Assembly (NCBI GenBank): GCA_944472135.2
Contig: CALYDD020000419.1
Coordinates: 1-64,000 of the forward strand
Reading direction: 5' to 3'
DNA: 64,000 bases
Origin: Trichobilharzia regenti
Taxonomy: Eukaryota; Platyhelminthes; Trematoda; Strigeidida; Schistosomatidae
Shown here piece by piece: positions 1 to 12,100 of this stretch. The position numbers were made by a program, and so were the translations under genes. Below the pieces are notes generated by a model. It saw nothing but the letters and a program-made list of their open reading frames with translations, had not been told where the DNA came from and did no database searches. Position 1 is the stretch's first letter. Each line of letters begins with the position of its first letter.

Positions 1-470
1 TTTCCAACCTAGGGCGTCAACCTGAGTAGGGTTGTAGGCGTACTGTTGTAAGTCCTACAGTTCTTCAAAGGGTAGCGCATCAATGAGCAGTCCAATGTGC
101 TTGGTGTATGATCTTGTACATATGTTCATATTGTATAAACTGAATTGATATCATCTGTCATCTAGCTGTTGGTAATTCTGTTTGTGTCCGGACGACTTCC
201 ACTTGGATCATCAACCTGAGAAGGAATGTAGGCGTACTGCTGTAAGTCATACGGTTCTTCAAGGCTAGCTCGTCAAGGCAGAATCCACAACATTTGATGT
301 GTTGATTGTACATATGTTTGTGTTAAATAGTTGTGTGAGTTCCAATTGATGTAATTGTTGGTTAATCTTGTTTGTGTCTGGACATTCCACAACTTACAAT
401 CGTCAACCTATGAAGGTTTGTAGGCGTACTGGTGTAAGTCCTGCAATTCTTCAAGGGTATTCCATCAAGA
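1..470 (+). repeat. Tandem repeat, about 190-bp unit, 2.5 copies
   Basis: The motif CAACCTGAGTAGGGTTGTAG and its variants recur near 16, 208 and 400, each followed by GGCGTACT, GTAAGTC and TTCTTCAA. The period is about 192 bp. The right copy of repeat A (26100-26330) has the motif once, so the tandem expansion is specific to this copy. Confidence 0.7.
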
Positions 471-1066
471 CATGAAATGCATTCTGCAAGAGTCATTCTA
501 ACAAGCGGCGATTGTGTTGCAAGTAGACGTGTTAAGAGAATGCCTTTATCTGGAGGCGCAGGTCGTCATTGATATGTGAGATTGTGCTGTGGGTGGTATG
601 CTTGTGGTGTGTTGGCTTTTCTGTTTGTTTTCCATTTCAGCTGTGTCCGTGTGACGCAGGTTCTCGCAATGGCATCCAAGTCAACGTGCATTGATCGTGA
701 AGGAAAAAGGGTTGGATCCCTTTTTTGCCGGGAGTGTCAATGGAGTTGAAGATTGAGCGATCAATTCTTGGTTGTTTGCTCAAAATCAACTTCCTCGATT
801 TTCGCGGAGGCATCAATACGACAGTCATCGTCTCATCGGTCGCTGTTCAGTAAGAAGAGCGAAACATCGTCAGAAGTAACAACGATTTATTATTGTAATA
901 TCTGTTTACAGACCTTAGTTCGTTTATTCCTTTTATATGTTGGTGTAACAATAAAGAAATAACAAGCAGCAGATCGGTGTTTTGGTTTTTGCGTCCGAAA
1001 TTACTAAGCGTTTCTGAAACTCAAAGGAACAGCGTGGGCCCGAGCGTAGCGAGAGCTGAGCATTAA
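1..1066 (+). repeat. LTR-like dispersed repeat A, left copy
   Basis: This block matches, in inverted orientation, the element at 25067-26332. The shared parts include a stretch around 600-790 and a 3' part with an AATAAA signal near 950. The left edge is cut by the window or expanded by an internal tandem repeat. Relative to the right copy it lacks about 400 bp (counterpart of 25690-26090). The better preserved right copy begins TGTCAATGT and ends ACATTGACA, as LTRs do, so this is probably a solo LTR of an unidentified retrotransposon. No gag or pol is adjacent. Confidence 0.55.
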
Positions 1067-1637
1067 CGGTTTAATGAGACGAGACTGACAGATGGTGTTG
1101 ATCGAATGTTAGTTTTATGAGTATTTCATGATACGTGTAAGACTTTGCAGCCATATTTGAAAGTCATTCGATTTACTGGTAAGTTAAATTTGGAGAGGCA
1201 GTGGTTAAATCGGAAGTATCATCTTGCTGTTCTGGTTTCTTTAAAAATCTGGGTAGCCTTCCGAGTTCCCTACATTGTACGAGCGTTTCATGCGCAAATG
1301 TTTGTTTTGACTTCAAAGTAAGAAGACAAATCGGATGGGTGTCTTTCCAGAGGCTTTCAGAAGCCGGCCACATTCTAATTAAGACGTATTTTATGTTGAT
1401 AGTTTCGGAGTACTCTGAAGTTTATGTAGTGTCTAGATTGGTTTTCCGTGATTGAATCGAAATCCACTCCCAAAACTCCACCTTCTCACAGGCTTACAAC
1501 CGGCTAGAAACTAAAGAATATGTCGAAAGTTGAGGTAAATGACTGTAGCACTTATTTGCCAGGTGGTGATGCACGTGCAGTACCATGTCTGAGCTAATTA
1601 ATTATTGAGGTTCCACATGTAGTGAGACCGAACTCAC
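1067..1637. other. No feature recognised
   Basis: Open frames of 66-84 codons occur on both strands, but none has protein motifs or splice context that would separate it from chance. Confidence 0.5.
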
Positions 1638-1953
1638 CTCCCTGTCACCTGGTTGTCGATGTCAAGAATCCGGGCATTCACATTCACTGCAGACTCCGCC
1701 ATGCTGATATACACCAGATAGAACATGCCATCCATCAAAACTTTGGGTGGCCACTGTGGCATCATGGTGTCTCTGAGCTCTATCACCTGTGATATCTGTG
1801 GCTGAGGGAAGCCACCTCTACAGCCATCGCGAGTGCTCCTCATAACCATATTAACACAGGTACAGAAGCAAAGATTGGGTGCTTGTATCATGGAGGCACT
1901 CACAACTTCGAAACGAGAATACCGGAGTGTGAAACGGTGCAACCACTCTTGGT
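1638..1953 (-). CDS. Probable internal exon of an unrecognised gene
   Basis: About 105 codons are open on the minus strand, between a possible acceptor (ATTCAG, exon from 1953) and a consensus donor (GGAG|GTGAGT, exon end 1638). The peptide looks globular, with aromatic and Cys residues (NLCFCTCVNMVMRST) and a hydrophobic run (LMDGMFYLVYISMAESA), and is not low complexity. I do not recognise the family. It lies upstream of the kinesin gene and points away from it. A second frame of 86 codons at 2841-3098 on the same strand could belong to the same gene but has no independent support. The length and the GTGAGT donor are the only arguments for a real exon; the acceptor has a poor pyrimidine tract. 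Confidence 0.4.
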
Positions 1954-3152
1954 CTGAATTTCAGTGGGCATCGAATTTCTCTGCTCGGGACCCCACAAAC
2001 ACTACACTGTAACCGCAGTGTCGTTCTTAAGAGTCAATTTATTGCTAATATCTGCAGTGCTTTCCGTACGACTGCGTTCGGCCCACATGGCTGTTTATTT
2101 CGCAACGGAGAGTGATTTAGTTTTTTGGTTCATTAACGTTCTCAGTGGAGCAGGGCTTCAAGCTAGGGCTTTGAAGTTTCGGTAGCAGTGGCATTTGTTT
2201 TATGGGGTGGAGTTACTAGCCTAATGCACAACCTTCCCTCTTTACTAGTTATATTACTGGCTTAGCGGGGCAAGGGAGTGCATCGGCCAGATATAGGACC
2301 CTGGAACACAAGCATGGCTGTTGGCTTTTCTACCGTTAAGCCACCGAGAGCTGAGTGGTTTACTGGAGAGCACTAATCGGACAATTAGCGCCCTTCTTCG
2401 CCATTCTCTCTGTCGATTGACGATAAATACCTCGTATGATGTAATATCCCTTCCCCCACTCCCCGACCACTCCTCCGTTCATCCATCCATGGACATTTCT
2501 CCTACTCCACTTCTGTTTACTCACGAATCACATCCCGTAGTTGAGGTTCAAACACCAGTCCTATCCTTTGCTCAGTTAGGTTCGAGAATCGCGTAATTGA
2601 TTGGCAATAGCCTATGATAGGGCATGCACTAGAGATGTGTCATCTAGCTATCGGTGTAGAAACACATACGGTCTTCCTATTTGTGGATTTTTTTCACTCA
2701 ATTGGCATTTATTTTCATTTCTGCTGCCCATCAGGATGAAGGTGAAAATTCTACTCCCCATCTGAGAGGCCATTTGAAATCACGCATGCACAACACCTAA
2801 ATACGTGTTTCATGAAAGATTGTCACTGTTGCTGCTCACTTTAGTCAGCTGGGACCCTACCGTGCATTCTATCAATACAGCCTTCCCAAATTCTACAAAC
2901 TAGCAGCTTGATGAACAGATTATCAAGTCTCCTAAACTTGACACTGAGGAGAGGAGACAGAGAAACGAAGGGAGACTGTATAGATTGCGAGGGATTCACT
3001 CCCACTCTTTCAGTTTGATGCAGGCTAACTTCACGCATGCTGTTCAATATGTGTTCTGCTTTGTTTATCTGTCTGCTCATCCGATTGTCTAAAAACATTG
3101 GCGGGCTCCTGAGAAGCCACTCAGCTCTTCAGACTCAGATTTATTGGTTACT
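1954..3152. promoter_or_regulatory. Upstream region of kinesin, no defined elements
   Basis: This 1.2 kb must hold the kinesin promoter and 5' UTR, if the gene starts here. I see no TATA box or other clear element. A SINE relic (S4) occupies 2130-2300. Confidence 0.3.
2130..2300 (-). repeat. S4 SINE relic
   Basis: It shares CGTTCTCAGTGGAGC, GTTTCGGTAGCAGTGG and ACCTTCCCTCTT with the copy at 17590-17815, in the same orientation. The tRNA-like head is missing or decayed here. Confidence 0.6.
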
Positions 3153-6100
3153 ATGAGTGAGAGCATAAAAGTTGTGTGCCGTGTGAGGCCACTTAATGAG
3201 CAAGAGAAAGCAAACGACAGCAAGTTTGTGGTGTCATTCCCCGGTGATGGAGACACAACTGTATTTCTTGGGGTATGTTTGATGGTTTTCAAACTTGTGA
3301 CAACTCTTCTATCTAGGGTAAAATGTTTAGCTTTGATCATGTAGTTCAGCCGAAGGCATCTCAGTTAGAGGTGTACGAAGTTGTGGCCAAGCCTATTGTT
3401 GCAGATGTGTTGAATGGATATAATGGAACAATATTCGCCTATGGTCAAACATCGAGTGGAAAGACTTATACTATGGAGGTATGACATTCTGTTTTCTGAT
3501 TGTTTCTCCTCAGGGTATTTTAGGTGACCCAGTTTTTCAAGGTGTTATCCCGCGGATAGTTGATGATATATTCAACCATATATACCAAATGGACGAGAAC
3601 TTGGAGTTCCACATTAAGGTAATTTTTGTGGTGCTGCTCTTCTTATCTTCAGGTTTCTTACTTTGAAATATACATGGAAAAAATCCGTGATCTGCTTGAT
3701 GGTAATTTTTTCGCTCTAACTTATATCTTGATTCAGTTTCAAAAACAAACCTACCGGTGCATGAGGACAAAGACCGAGTTCCTTACGTGAAAGTAAGATA
3801 TAATTCCTCCTAACGAGAATGTTTAAGGGTATCACGGAAAAGTTTGTTTCCACTCCAGAAGAGCTTTTCAAAGCGATTGACGAGGGGAAGGCTAACCGTC
3901 ATGTAGCCGTGACGAGTAAGTATTCTTAGTATATGTCGTACCTGAGTGTTAGCTAGTCGTGGTGGTTTGACTGAAATATTGCTTTTTTGTGCATGAAATT
4001 CAAGTTATCTTGGGGTTTATGTGACGCTAATGTTTGACTTCTTATCCATTTATAGACATGAATGAGCACAGTTCTCGAAGTCACTCAGTTCTCCTGATCA
4101 ATGTTCGACAAGAGAACTTGGAAACTCAAAAGAAACTACATGGGAAACTTTATCTTGTTGACTTGGCTGGTAGTGAGAAAGTTGCGAAGACAGGCGCTGA
4201 GGGTACTGTGTTGGACGAAGCCAAAAATATTAACAAATCACTTTCTGCTCTTGGTAATGTGATCAATGCACTTGTGGAAGGAAGCGTAAGTTTATGCTCT
4301 CAGGTTGTGGTGGTGGTATTGTAGCCAGTGTTGACTTTGAATTTCCATGTGATTAAGACGCATAAGATATTGAATTGTTCTGTGTTGATCACGCCTGTTT
4401 GTATGTGCTCGCTTGTTAGCAGAGTTCTGTACTGTGTGTTTCTGAGGCGGAAGAACCCATCACACTAACTCATATATTTAGCTTCTACTGCGACTAGAAT
4501 CTCTTGTCTGCATATGTTGTGCTTATTTGAAGATGACTGCCACTACCTTATCAAGCTATTGATCTGTTAAATGATTTCCTGTTTTAGTCTCACGTCCCTT
4601 ATCGTGACTCTAAACTAACTCGCATTCTTCAAGAATCTCTTGGAGGGAATGCACGAACAACTATGGTGATCTGTTGTTCTCCTGCTGGTTATAATGAAGC
4701 CGAAACGAAGTCGACCCTAATGTTCGGTATGCGAGCCAAGACCATCAAGAATCTGGTAACGGTGAACGAAGAAATTACGGCTGATGAATGGCGTAGGAGG
4801 TATGAGCAAGAAAAAGAGAAGGTTTGTAAATCACATACTATTGTAAGTCATCTGGAGAGTGAATTAAAACGTTGGCGAGCAGGTAAGGAATACTTACTGT
4901 GACTGTTTTTTGCTTAAGTTTAACTTGAAAGTTTTGAAATTAAGGACTCAGAATTGTTGATATCGTACCAATTACGGGAATTCAACTTGAGCTGTTTCTG
5001 CATGACAGTTGTGTTGATTCGTCTTTTCGTAAATTGTATCTTTTTGAGTAGGAATAAAGAATGTAAATGATGGGAATGTGAACCAATAGCACAGAGGGAA
5101 AGTAAGATATTGATGTGGGAGTATACTTGAAATATTCAAGGTATCAGCAGCATAAAGTGACTGAGTTGCCCAGAGCAGATATCTCGTGTATCGGACCGTA
5201 AGCCACAAATATTTTGTGAAGACTAATGTCGTTGGAAACAGTTATAATTCAATGTGGAGAAATGACGTGTAGCAGTTAAGATCACTAGTGGAGTAATATT
5301 CTATTCTACTTTGGTATTGTGACAAAGTGGTCACAGGAAATCATTCCAATCATCACCCCTATCACATTGAACTCGTGTGTATGGGTTGAGGAAAGGTGTA
5401 ATAATTCCAGCGAACATCGTGCATAAATATAGAAGTTGACTTGAACCTAATTTTTGTTGTCATATAATCTGTGTTATATGTTAAATTTCAGGTGAAACTG
5501 TTAGTGAAGCTGATTGGTTCACGGAAAGTCAATATGCTGGTGCCCTAGATGATACAAGAGATTCGACAACTACATCCAGTGTCCCCAGTACACCTATGCT
5601 AGACAGCGTCACTACTTCCACACCACGATCTGCTGCTCTCACAAATGCATCTCCAGGTAGTCTATTTCGTCTCCTGTTGGTTATTGTCCATTCATAATAT
5701 TTTGTGTTAATACTATTTTTTACTTTCATTTGTCATTTCGCCTTATGTTATTGATGAGTTTTGTGTAAGTCGGTGAATCTAGTGACTTCTAACTTCCCTT
5801 CTCCACATTGTTTTGTTGGTGTAGTGAAGTAGTGATATTTTTCTTCTCAGTTGGTGAGGAAGTTAGCACTTGAGGTAGCTTCGTTTTCCCAATGTAGACA
5901 TTGGTGGTAGGACTCTGTAGTTGAGGTTGCAGAAGCTCTCTGCGATCTAAGACGAAGCGGATTGCGTCAATTGACCGACAGCGTGGCTCTTCAGGTGTTT
6001 CAAGATGAGGGTGGTGAGTAGTTGAGTGGGTTAATTGGTGTTCTAGTCAATGTGGTGTGGTGGTCTTAGATAGTTTCATCAGATTTGTGTAGATGGCCAG

Positions 6101-9100
6101 GCTTCCCCTGTGCTGATCACAGGGGGATCAGACTGGTTGATATTGTATCTAGGATACTTTGGGAAATGAAACAGTCAAGCATACAGGCTTCAGTTCTAGG
6201 CAAAGGTGTATTATGATTTCCTCTCTATCCAACAGGTTTTGAGGACAAGCTTGTTTTTTAGAGTCCAGTATTTGACATATTTCTTGGCCTACACGTAGAA
6301 TTTGACTTCATCTGACTTTTTGAGAAATGATGTTGACTTATTCCAGCAGACCTACTCGGGTATGTGCAGCTGTTTTGAGGGTATATGGAAAGTTGTGTTC
6401 GGTTGGCGATGATCAGTGTGCTTGCACTAAGAACGCTCACTGTCACTATCTGTACCTAATTTAGTTTGATGAATGACGTATTGGTGTTTCTTTTACATTG
6501 GTGTCAGTAAGTAGTTGCAAGTAATTCTCTTACCTCTCGGTGCTCGTCAGAAAGATATACCGTCAACATCGGAGAGAGCCTGTGATTTTCGGTGATTTGT
6601 CAGTCGTTACCGACATCTACAACGTTACTACCAAGCTGTTTAATCCGAAACTGACGTGAGTATGATCTTAGTGACAGCATCATGTACATGATTAGTTTTC
6701 ATCGACGCTTATGACTGAAGGAAGTTTCGAATTGGCTACGGTCGAGTGACCATTGTGCACTTGTGTCAGTGTAGTGATTGTTGGTGTGAACATGTGAGGG
6801 GTGTTTAGACCGTCTGGCTGAGCTGAGGGTCCTTGGAATAGTGAAAATCATTAAGTAGAGACTCAGTACGGTAACTTGAACTTCTGTGCGGATCTGTGCT
6901 CTGATCAGTAATTCAAACAGAGGGTATCTTCTATACCAAGTAAGCTTACTAATTAATTAATTAAATAACTATTTGAACTACTGATTGGTTGTTATTTGTG
7001 TGTATTTCTGAGTGAACTGATGGCACTTTGCCAACCAAGAAGGTGTTGTTGTAATTCAGAAGTGTTTATTCCATTCTGATTATATGCCTGCCTCGACGTT
7101 TTATTCTGGTATGCGAAATTATCGAAATGTATTTGATGATTTGTCAGTTTCTTTTTGATTTAGTCTTGTTTTGTTGAAACCATGAGATATTACGCGTTCT
7201 TGTCGTATCATAAATACTATGTAGAATTTTGATCACCGTGTGTTGTTTTTTCTCTCAGCCTACACTCCGGTCAATATTTTTTTATTTTTTTTTATTGCCG
7301 CTGGTTTTACTTCAGCGAAAAATGTTGGAGATATACAATTACAGTTGCTTTATCAACAACTTGACGACAAAGATGATGAAATAAGTAAACAAGCTGAGAC
7401 AATAGCACGTCTTCGACAGCAAATTGAAGAGCAAGATGTGAACAATTCTCTGCGTACAGAACGTGAGGGACATTTCACAGCTCTTCAGGTAAGTGGTAGT
7501 ACATGTTTCGAACATGTTTTTATAAATTTATATATTCGTGGAAGTGTATTGAAAGTTGATATATTTTAGCTGTTATAATCAACTGCTTTTAACATTTGAT
7601 TGATTTTCTGAGGTCCGTTGTGTTGCTTTCCAATTGGGGAGTAGAAGGCGGTGGGTGGAAGTTGAGAGAAGGCAAGACCCAATGGCCACTTGGATTTTGA
7701 CGAATTTGTCGTTGAGTCATACCTATTGTATGTGAGCACTAGTTAATGATATAATAGTGTTTTTGTTGTCCAGAGATTTTTTAAAAAAAGGTTATTTTTG
7801 TAATAAATCTCTCATGTGTTTTTATGTGAACTAGCCTGGAGTGCTTTCTTCCTTCTCAGAGTGCATGTTATGTTGTTCGCTTATTTTAGTGAACTTTCAA
7901 GCAGTAATAACAGTAACAGCGGTGGGAGTAGTAGAAGAAGAACTGTGGTTTGACTGAAGTTCACTGGTGGTGATGATGATGATGGTGTAGGTGTGAGTTA
8001 TCGTCATTCATAGTGGATGAGTGAGATTACTGAACTCACGTGGTACTCACACATTAAGTTGAGAAAGACTGTAAATAGATGAGATGTGGGAGGAGATTGT
8101 GGAAACTTTCAGACTGAAGTGTAGGTGTTTGTTTTAAGTATAGCCGTTTCATCATAATTGTGATGAATCGGCGGGTATTAGAGTACTGAAGTTATTTCGC
8201 TCTTCTTTGTAAAGCACATGATGACTGCCATTCGTCTTTGACAACCAGCAAACATGGATTTTGCCTGTCCATTAATCCCTTTATATTCTAGGTGGTATCA
8301 GTTATCCACTTTCATCCTTACTGCATCCTCCCTCCCTTCTTCCTCATCCCGTCTACTCTGTGGGAGAAATACTCACTGAAGTCAACATAACTCACCTAGT
8401 ATTGTATTGATAGGATTATTATGCTCACAGTTTTGTAATTTTTGTGAAATGTCCCGTCTAAATGCAGTTTTTTCTCCCCTTATTGTGTGTGTGTGTGTGT
8501 CAAGGCAAAATACCAGTCGAGGAAAGATGAAGCGAAAGAAGTCCTGCAAGCCTTAGAAGAATTAGCAATGAATTATGACCAAAAGGCTCAGGAGATTAAT
8601 GCGAAAGCGAAAGAACTTGAAGAGACTCAGGAAACCTTGCTACTACAAACCAGTTTAATGCATAGTAAAGACTGTGAACTGTCACAGTTGAAGGATGCAC
8701 ATGAAAATCAGAAGAAGAAATATGCTGAAATGATGTCTAGCCTGTTGAAGGATCTAATTGATGTTGGTGAATGCTTGAATGATCGAATCACGGTAGGTTT
8801 AAAAGTATTTATGAATTTTGTTTTATTATTGAATGGGTTGTTATTCTAAGGATGTGAGCACCCTGAGTAGGGAAGTAATCATGGCGCATACACTGCTTTG
8901 ATAAGTTCACTATGGCGGGATGAGCGTGTTATCGTCGCATAGAATCTGGCCTACTTGCATAAGCTGTTGTTGCCACATTAAATTACATTAGTGGAGTAAA
9001 TAATAAGAAGTAAGATGATGGGATGGATCATTACCTAGTGACGTCTGGGATCGCACTCAAATGAATGATAACGCAACGCACAAACTATCCTTCTACGGCG

Positions 9101-12100
9101 CCACATCATGGTCTGACCACTTCTCGTTTCGCTTTGAATCAGAAGACTGTCAGACAGTGAATGGTATGGGAGCTATCAAGACAGCATTTGTAGCACGTGC
9201 TGAAGCCATGGAAGGCGTCATCGCAAGATGATATCACTTTTGAGAGAAGGACTATGTCTACCGATTTGTTTGTTCTTCTATGCAAACATGTGTTGAAATT
9301 CAGTCAGTCAATTATCATAAAAACATCCATTCAGTTCCAGTATTATTTCATCCGAACTTGCTGCCTATTGTGTTATCAATGCGGTTTTAATCCGTAATTG
9401 GGCAAAATGGACATCCTTCCTCAGTGATTATATTCGTGTTATCTTTTGTATTATCCAATCTTCGTGTTTATTAGATTTTGTAATTTTATTAATTTGATTC
9501 TTCACCGACCGGAAATAATTATGAGACTTTCTCACCCACACACGAATTTACGGCCGAGTTGATGACTTGATCGAAAAGAATATTTTCTCCTCTGTAACCG
9601 TCTTTTTGATTCTGTACAGGGGAGAAAACATGTTTATATTAGTGAGTGTAACTGGAGGAAAATGTAGTCAAGTTAGTTAGTTAGTTGGTCAGTACGTTCG
9701 ACTACTGTCTCTTCTTATCAGGGAATATTTCTCGAAACTTTCTGAGACAGAAAGTGATTAACTGAGACGTACATGTATGTGGCTGGCAAAGAAAGTTCTC
9801 TATATAATTGACAGAGACTAATACATCCAACTTTCTGCAGTGTAAAGTTGTTTGTGGTACATAACGGAAGGTGACAGTGGCCTTACTGTGTTGCCTATTC
9901 TATTTCATTGACTTTCTGTTGAAAAAGGCGGTATTGCTTCAAATTCGAGTCCTGTCTCACCCATCCCTCAAAAAATAAGTTCAGCTCATGGTATAGTGTT
10001 ACTAGAATTGTGTAAATGGCTAGTCCATTTCTGTATGCATCACCCTTGTCATCATCAACCTTACATGATGTTGTGATACCTTCTGAAAGTGAATATTTTG
10101 TTTTAGGAAATCTGAAGATGGAGATATGAACCCCTGTGACATTGTATTACAGTCAAGAATATTTCGGCTGATCTATTTTAACAGATGACATCGTTTTGTG
10201 TCAGCTAGATTGATAGTTGTTGAGTGAGGGTTTTGTCGACTACGTTTATTAGTTCACCGGTTAGGATTAAATGTCATGGGGCTAAATAGACTATTGGACC
10301 TCAATCCTCTGCGTTGGAACTGATTACTCTGAAATGACTAGTCAGTTTGGGAAACTTCATTTTCATCTCTGATTTGTTATTTCTACTCCGACTGTTGATT
10401 ACAATTCCTCATGTTTTCTTTTTCCCTCCCTCATTCTCCCTCCTTCGTTTTCTGTTGACGACGATATCAGAAACCATCCGTTGGTTCTGAACGATTAGAT
10501 GAAGAGTTTACTGTTGTTCGTTTGTATATAAGTAAGTTGAAAACTGAGGCGAAATTACTGCACTCACGTGTACGTCAACTGGAAGAGGAATGTGTGCAAC
10601 ATGTACAGTTAGTGCGTAAGAGTGATGATGAATCTAAAGATCTTCGAAGACAACTTCATGCTGTAAGTCAATTATATATGTTGTATTGTTATGCATGAAA
10701 GCCGAATCATAATAGTTCAGTCGGAATGAAAGCTAGTTGTCAAGTGTAGAGGTATGGTGGACAGATGATACATCGTGACTCCGTTGGCTTAATCACTTGA
10801 CTTTTAGCTTCATTGTATGACGAGCTGACACCTGTTGTGTTAAAGATAAAGCTATTATCATGACTCGCATTTGCCAGTTTACGCCGACTCTGGCGTAGAC
10901 GAGATGTTCGACTATCGACCAAAGGGCTGGTGTATTGCTCATCAGTACGCTCCGTCCTCCTTTATGGTTGTGAGACCTGGCCACTCAGAGTGGAAGACAT
11001 GAAAAGACTAGCTGTCTTTGATCATACGTGCCTGCGCTCTATTTCCCGTGTAAAGTGGCATAATAAGGTGAGCAACATTGAGGTTAGTCGTCGAGTGCTA
11101 GGTAAACAGGGGAAATCAATCGACGAAGTCGTGAAGTTACATCGACTGAGGTGGTTGGCACATGTGTTACGTATGCCAAGCCATCGCCTCCCTCGACGAG
11201 CAATGTTGGCTGATATTGGGTCAGGCTGGAAAATAGCTAGCGGCGGTCAAACAAAAACTTGGCCGAACCAGTCAATAAAATCCACAACAGTTGGTCTAAG
11301 CCACGTAGGAAGGTGTAGACTTCCAGGCTGGGGTCCTCGGGACGGTAAAAACCAATGGTTGGAAACAATTGGTGACATGGCTCAAAATCGTTCTCAGTGG
11401 CTATCGCAGATGCATCCACTCCTTGTGACTTATGATCTCCAATGAAACTGTTTTGTTCTTCGTTATTACTCCTCCTTTGTCTCACACCTCTGCTCACTGT
11501 TTCTATTATGCTTTTCTTGTACTTTCTTCTCTTGCTTCGCGTGCTACACGGAATGTGGCGACTTGAACTTCCGCACATTTGTGCATAGTTCGATGTCGAA
11601 AACAGACAGACAGACAGACATTATCAAGACTTACAAGCCCAATGAATGTGTTCAAGGCTTTGAAGGCGTTATCTACTGGGTCTAGGGATGTAAATATACC
11701 TACCTGAATGACAAATGGAACGGGATCCGCTTCCTGAATTTCTCAGTTGTTCAATGACATAGTCGGATGGATGATGATGGAACGTAGTTGATAGAACTTT
11801 GATTGGATGCAGGAAATGTATGTGTGTAGCTCAGTGATTTAAGCAGACCATTGCATTCATCGCACACGGATATGTGTGATTGATGAAAGGAGGATTAACA
11901 GTTCGTGTGTCTGTTCTGTTGAGAATTTATCAAAATACGGTGTGTTGAGGAGTTGAATTGAAGGTGACTATGCAGAAGTTTGTTTATACAGCTGACCTAT
12001 TACTCATTGGGGGTTTAGTCATTTAATTGCTAACCATTGTTTGACGGGTTGTAATTCCTCCACAGCTGGCAAGATTTGATCATTTGGGTGTGTGTGAGTA

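Noticed and set aside
1..470. CRISPR-like array because of regular repeats
   Set aside because: The unit is about 190 bp, the spacers are related to each other, and the genome is animal.
2841..3098. 86-codon minus-strand frame starting 55 bp from the kinesin ATG
   Set aside because: No motif, no convincing acceptor, and a length that chance explains in 64 kb. Kept only as a remote possibility for the gene at 1638-1953.
11237..11578. 113-codon minus-strand frame (repeated at 53204 on plus)
   Set aside because: Antisense of the R1 3' end, repeated with the element.
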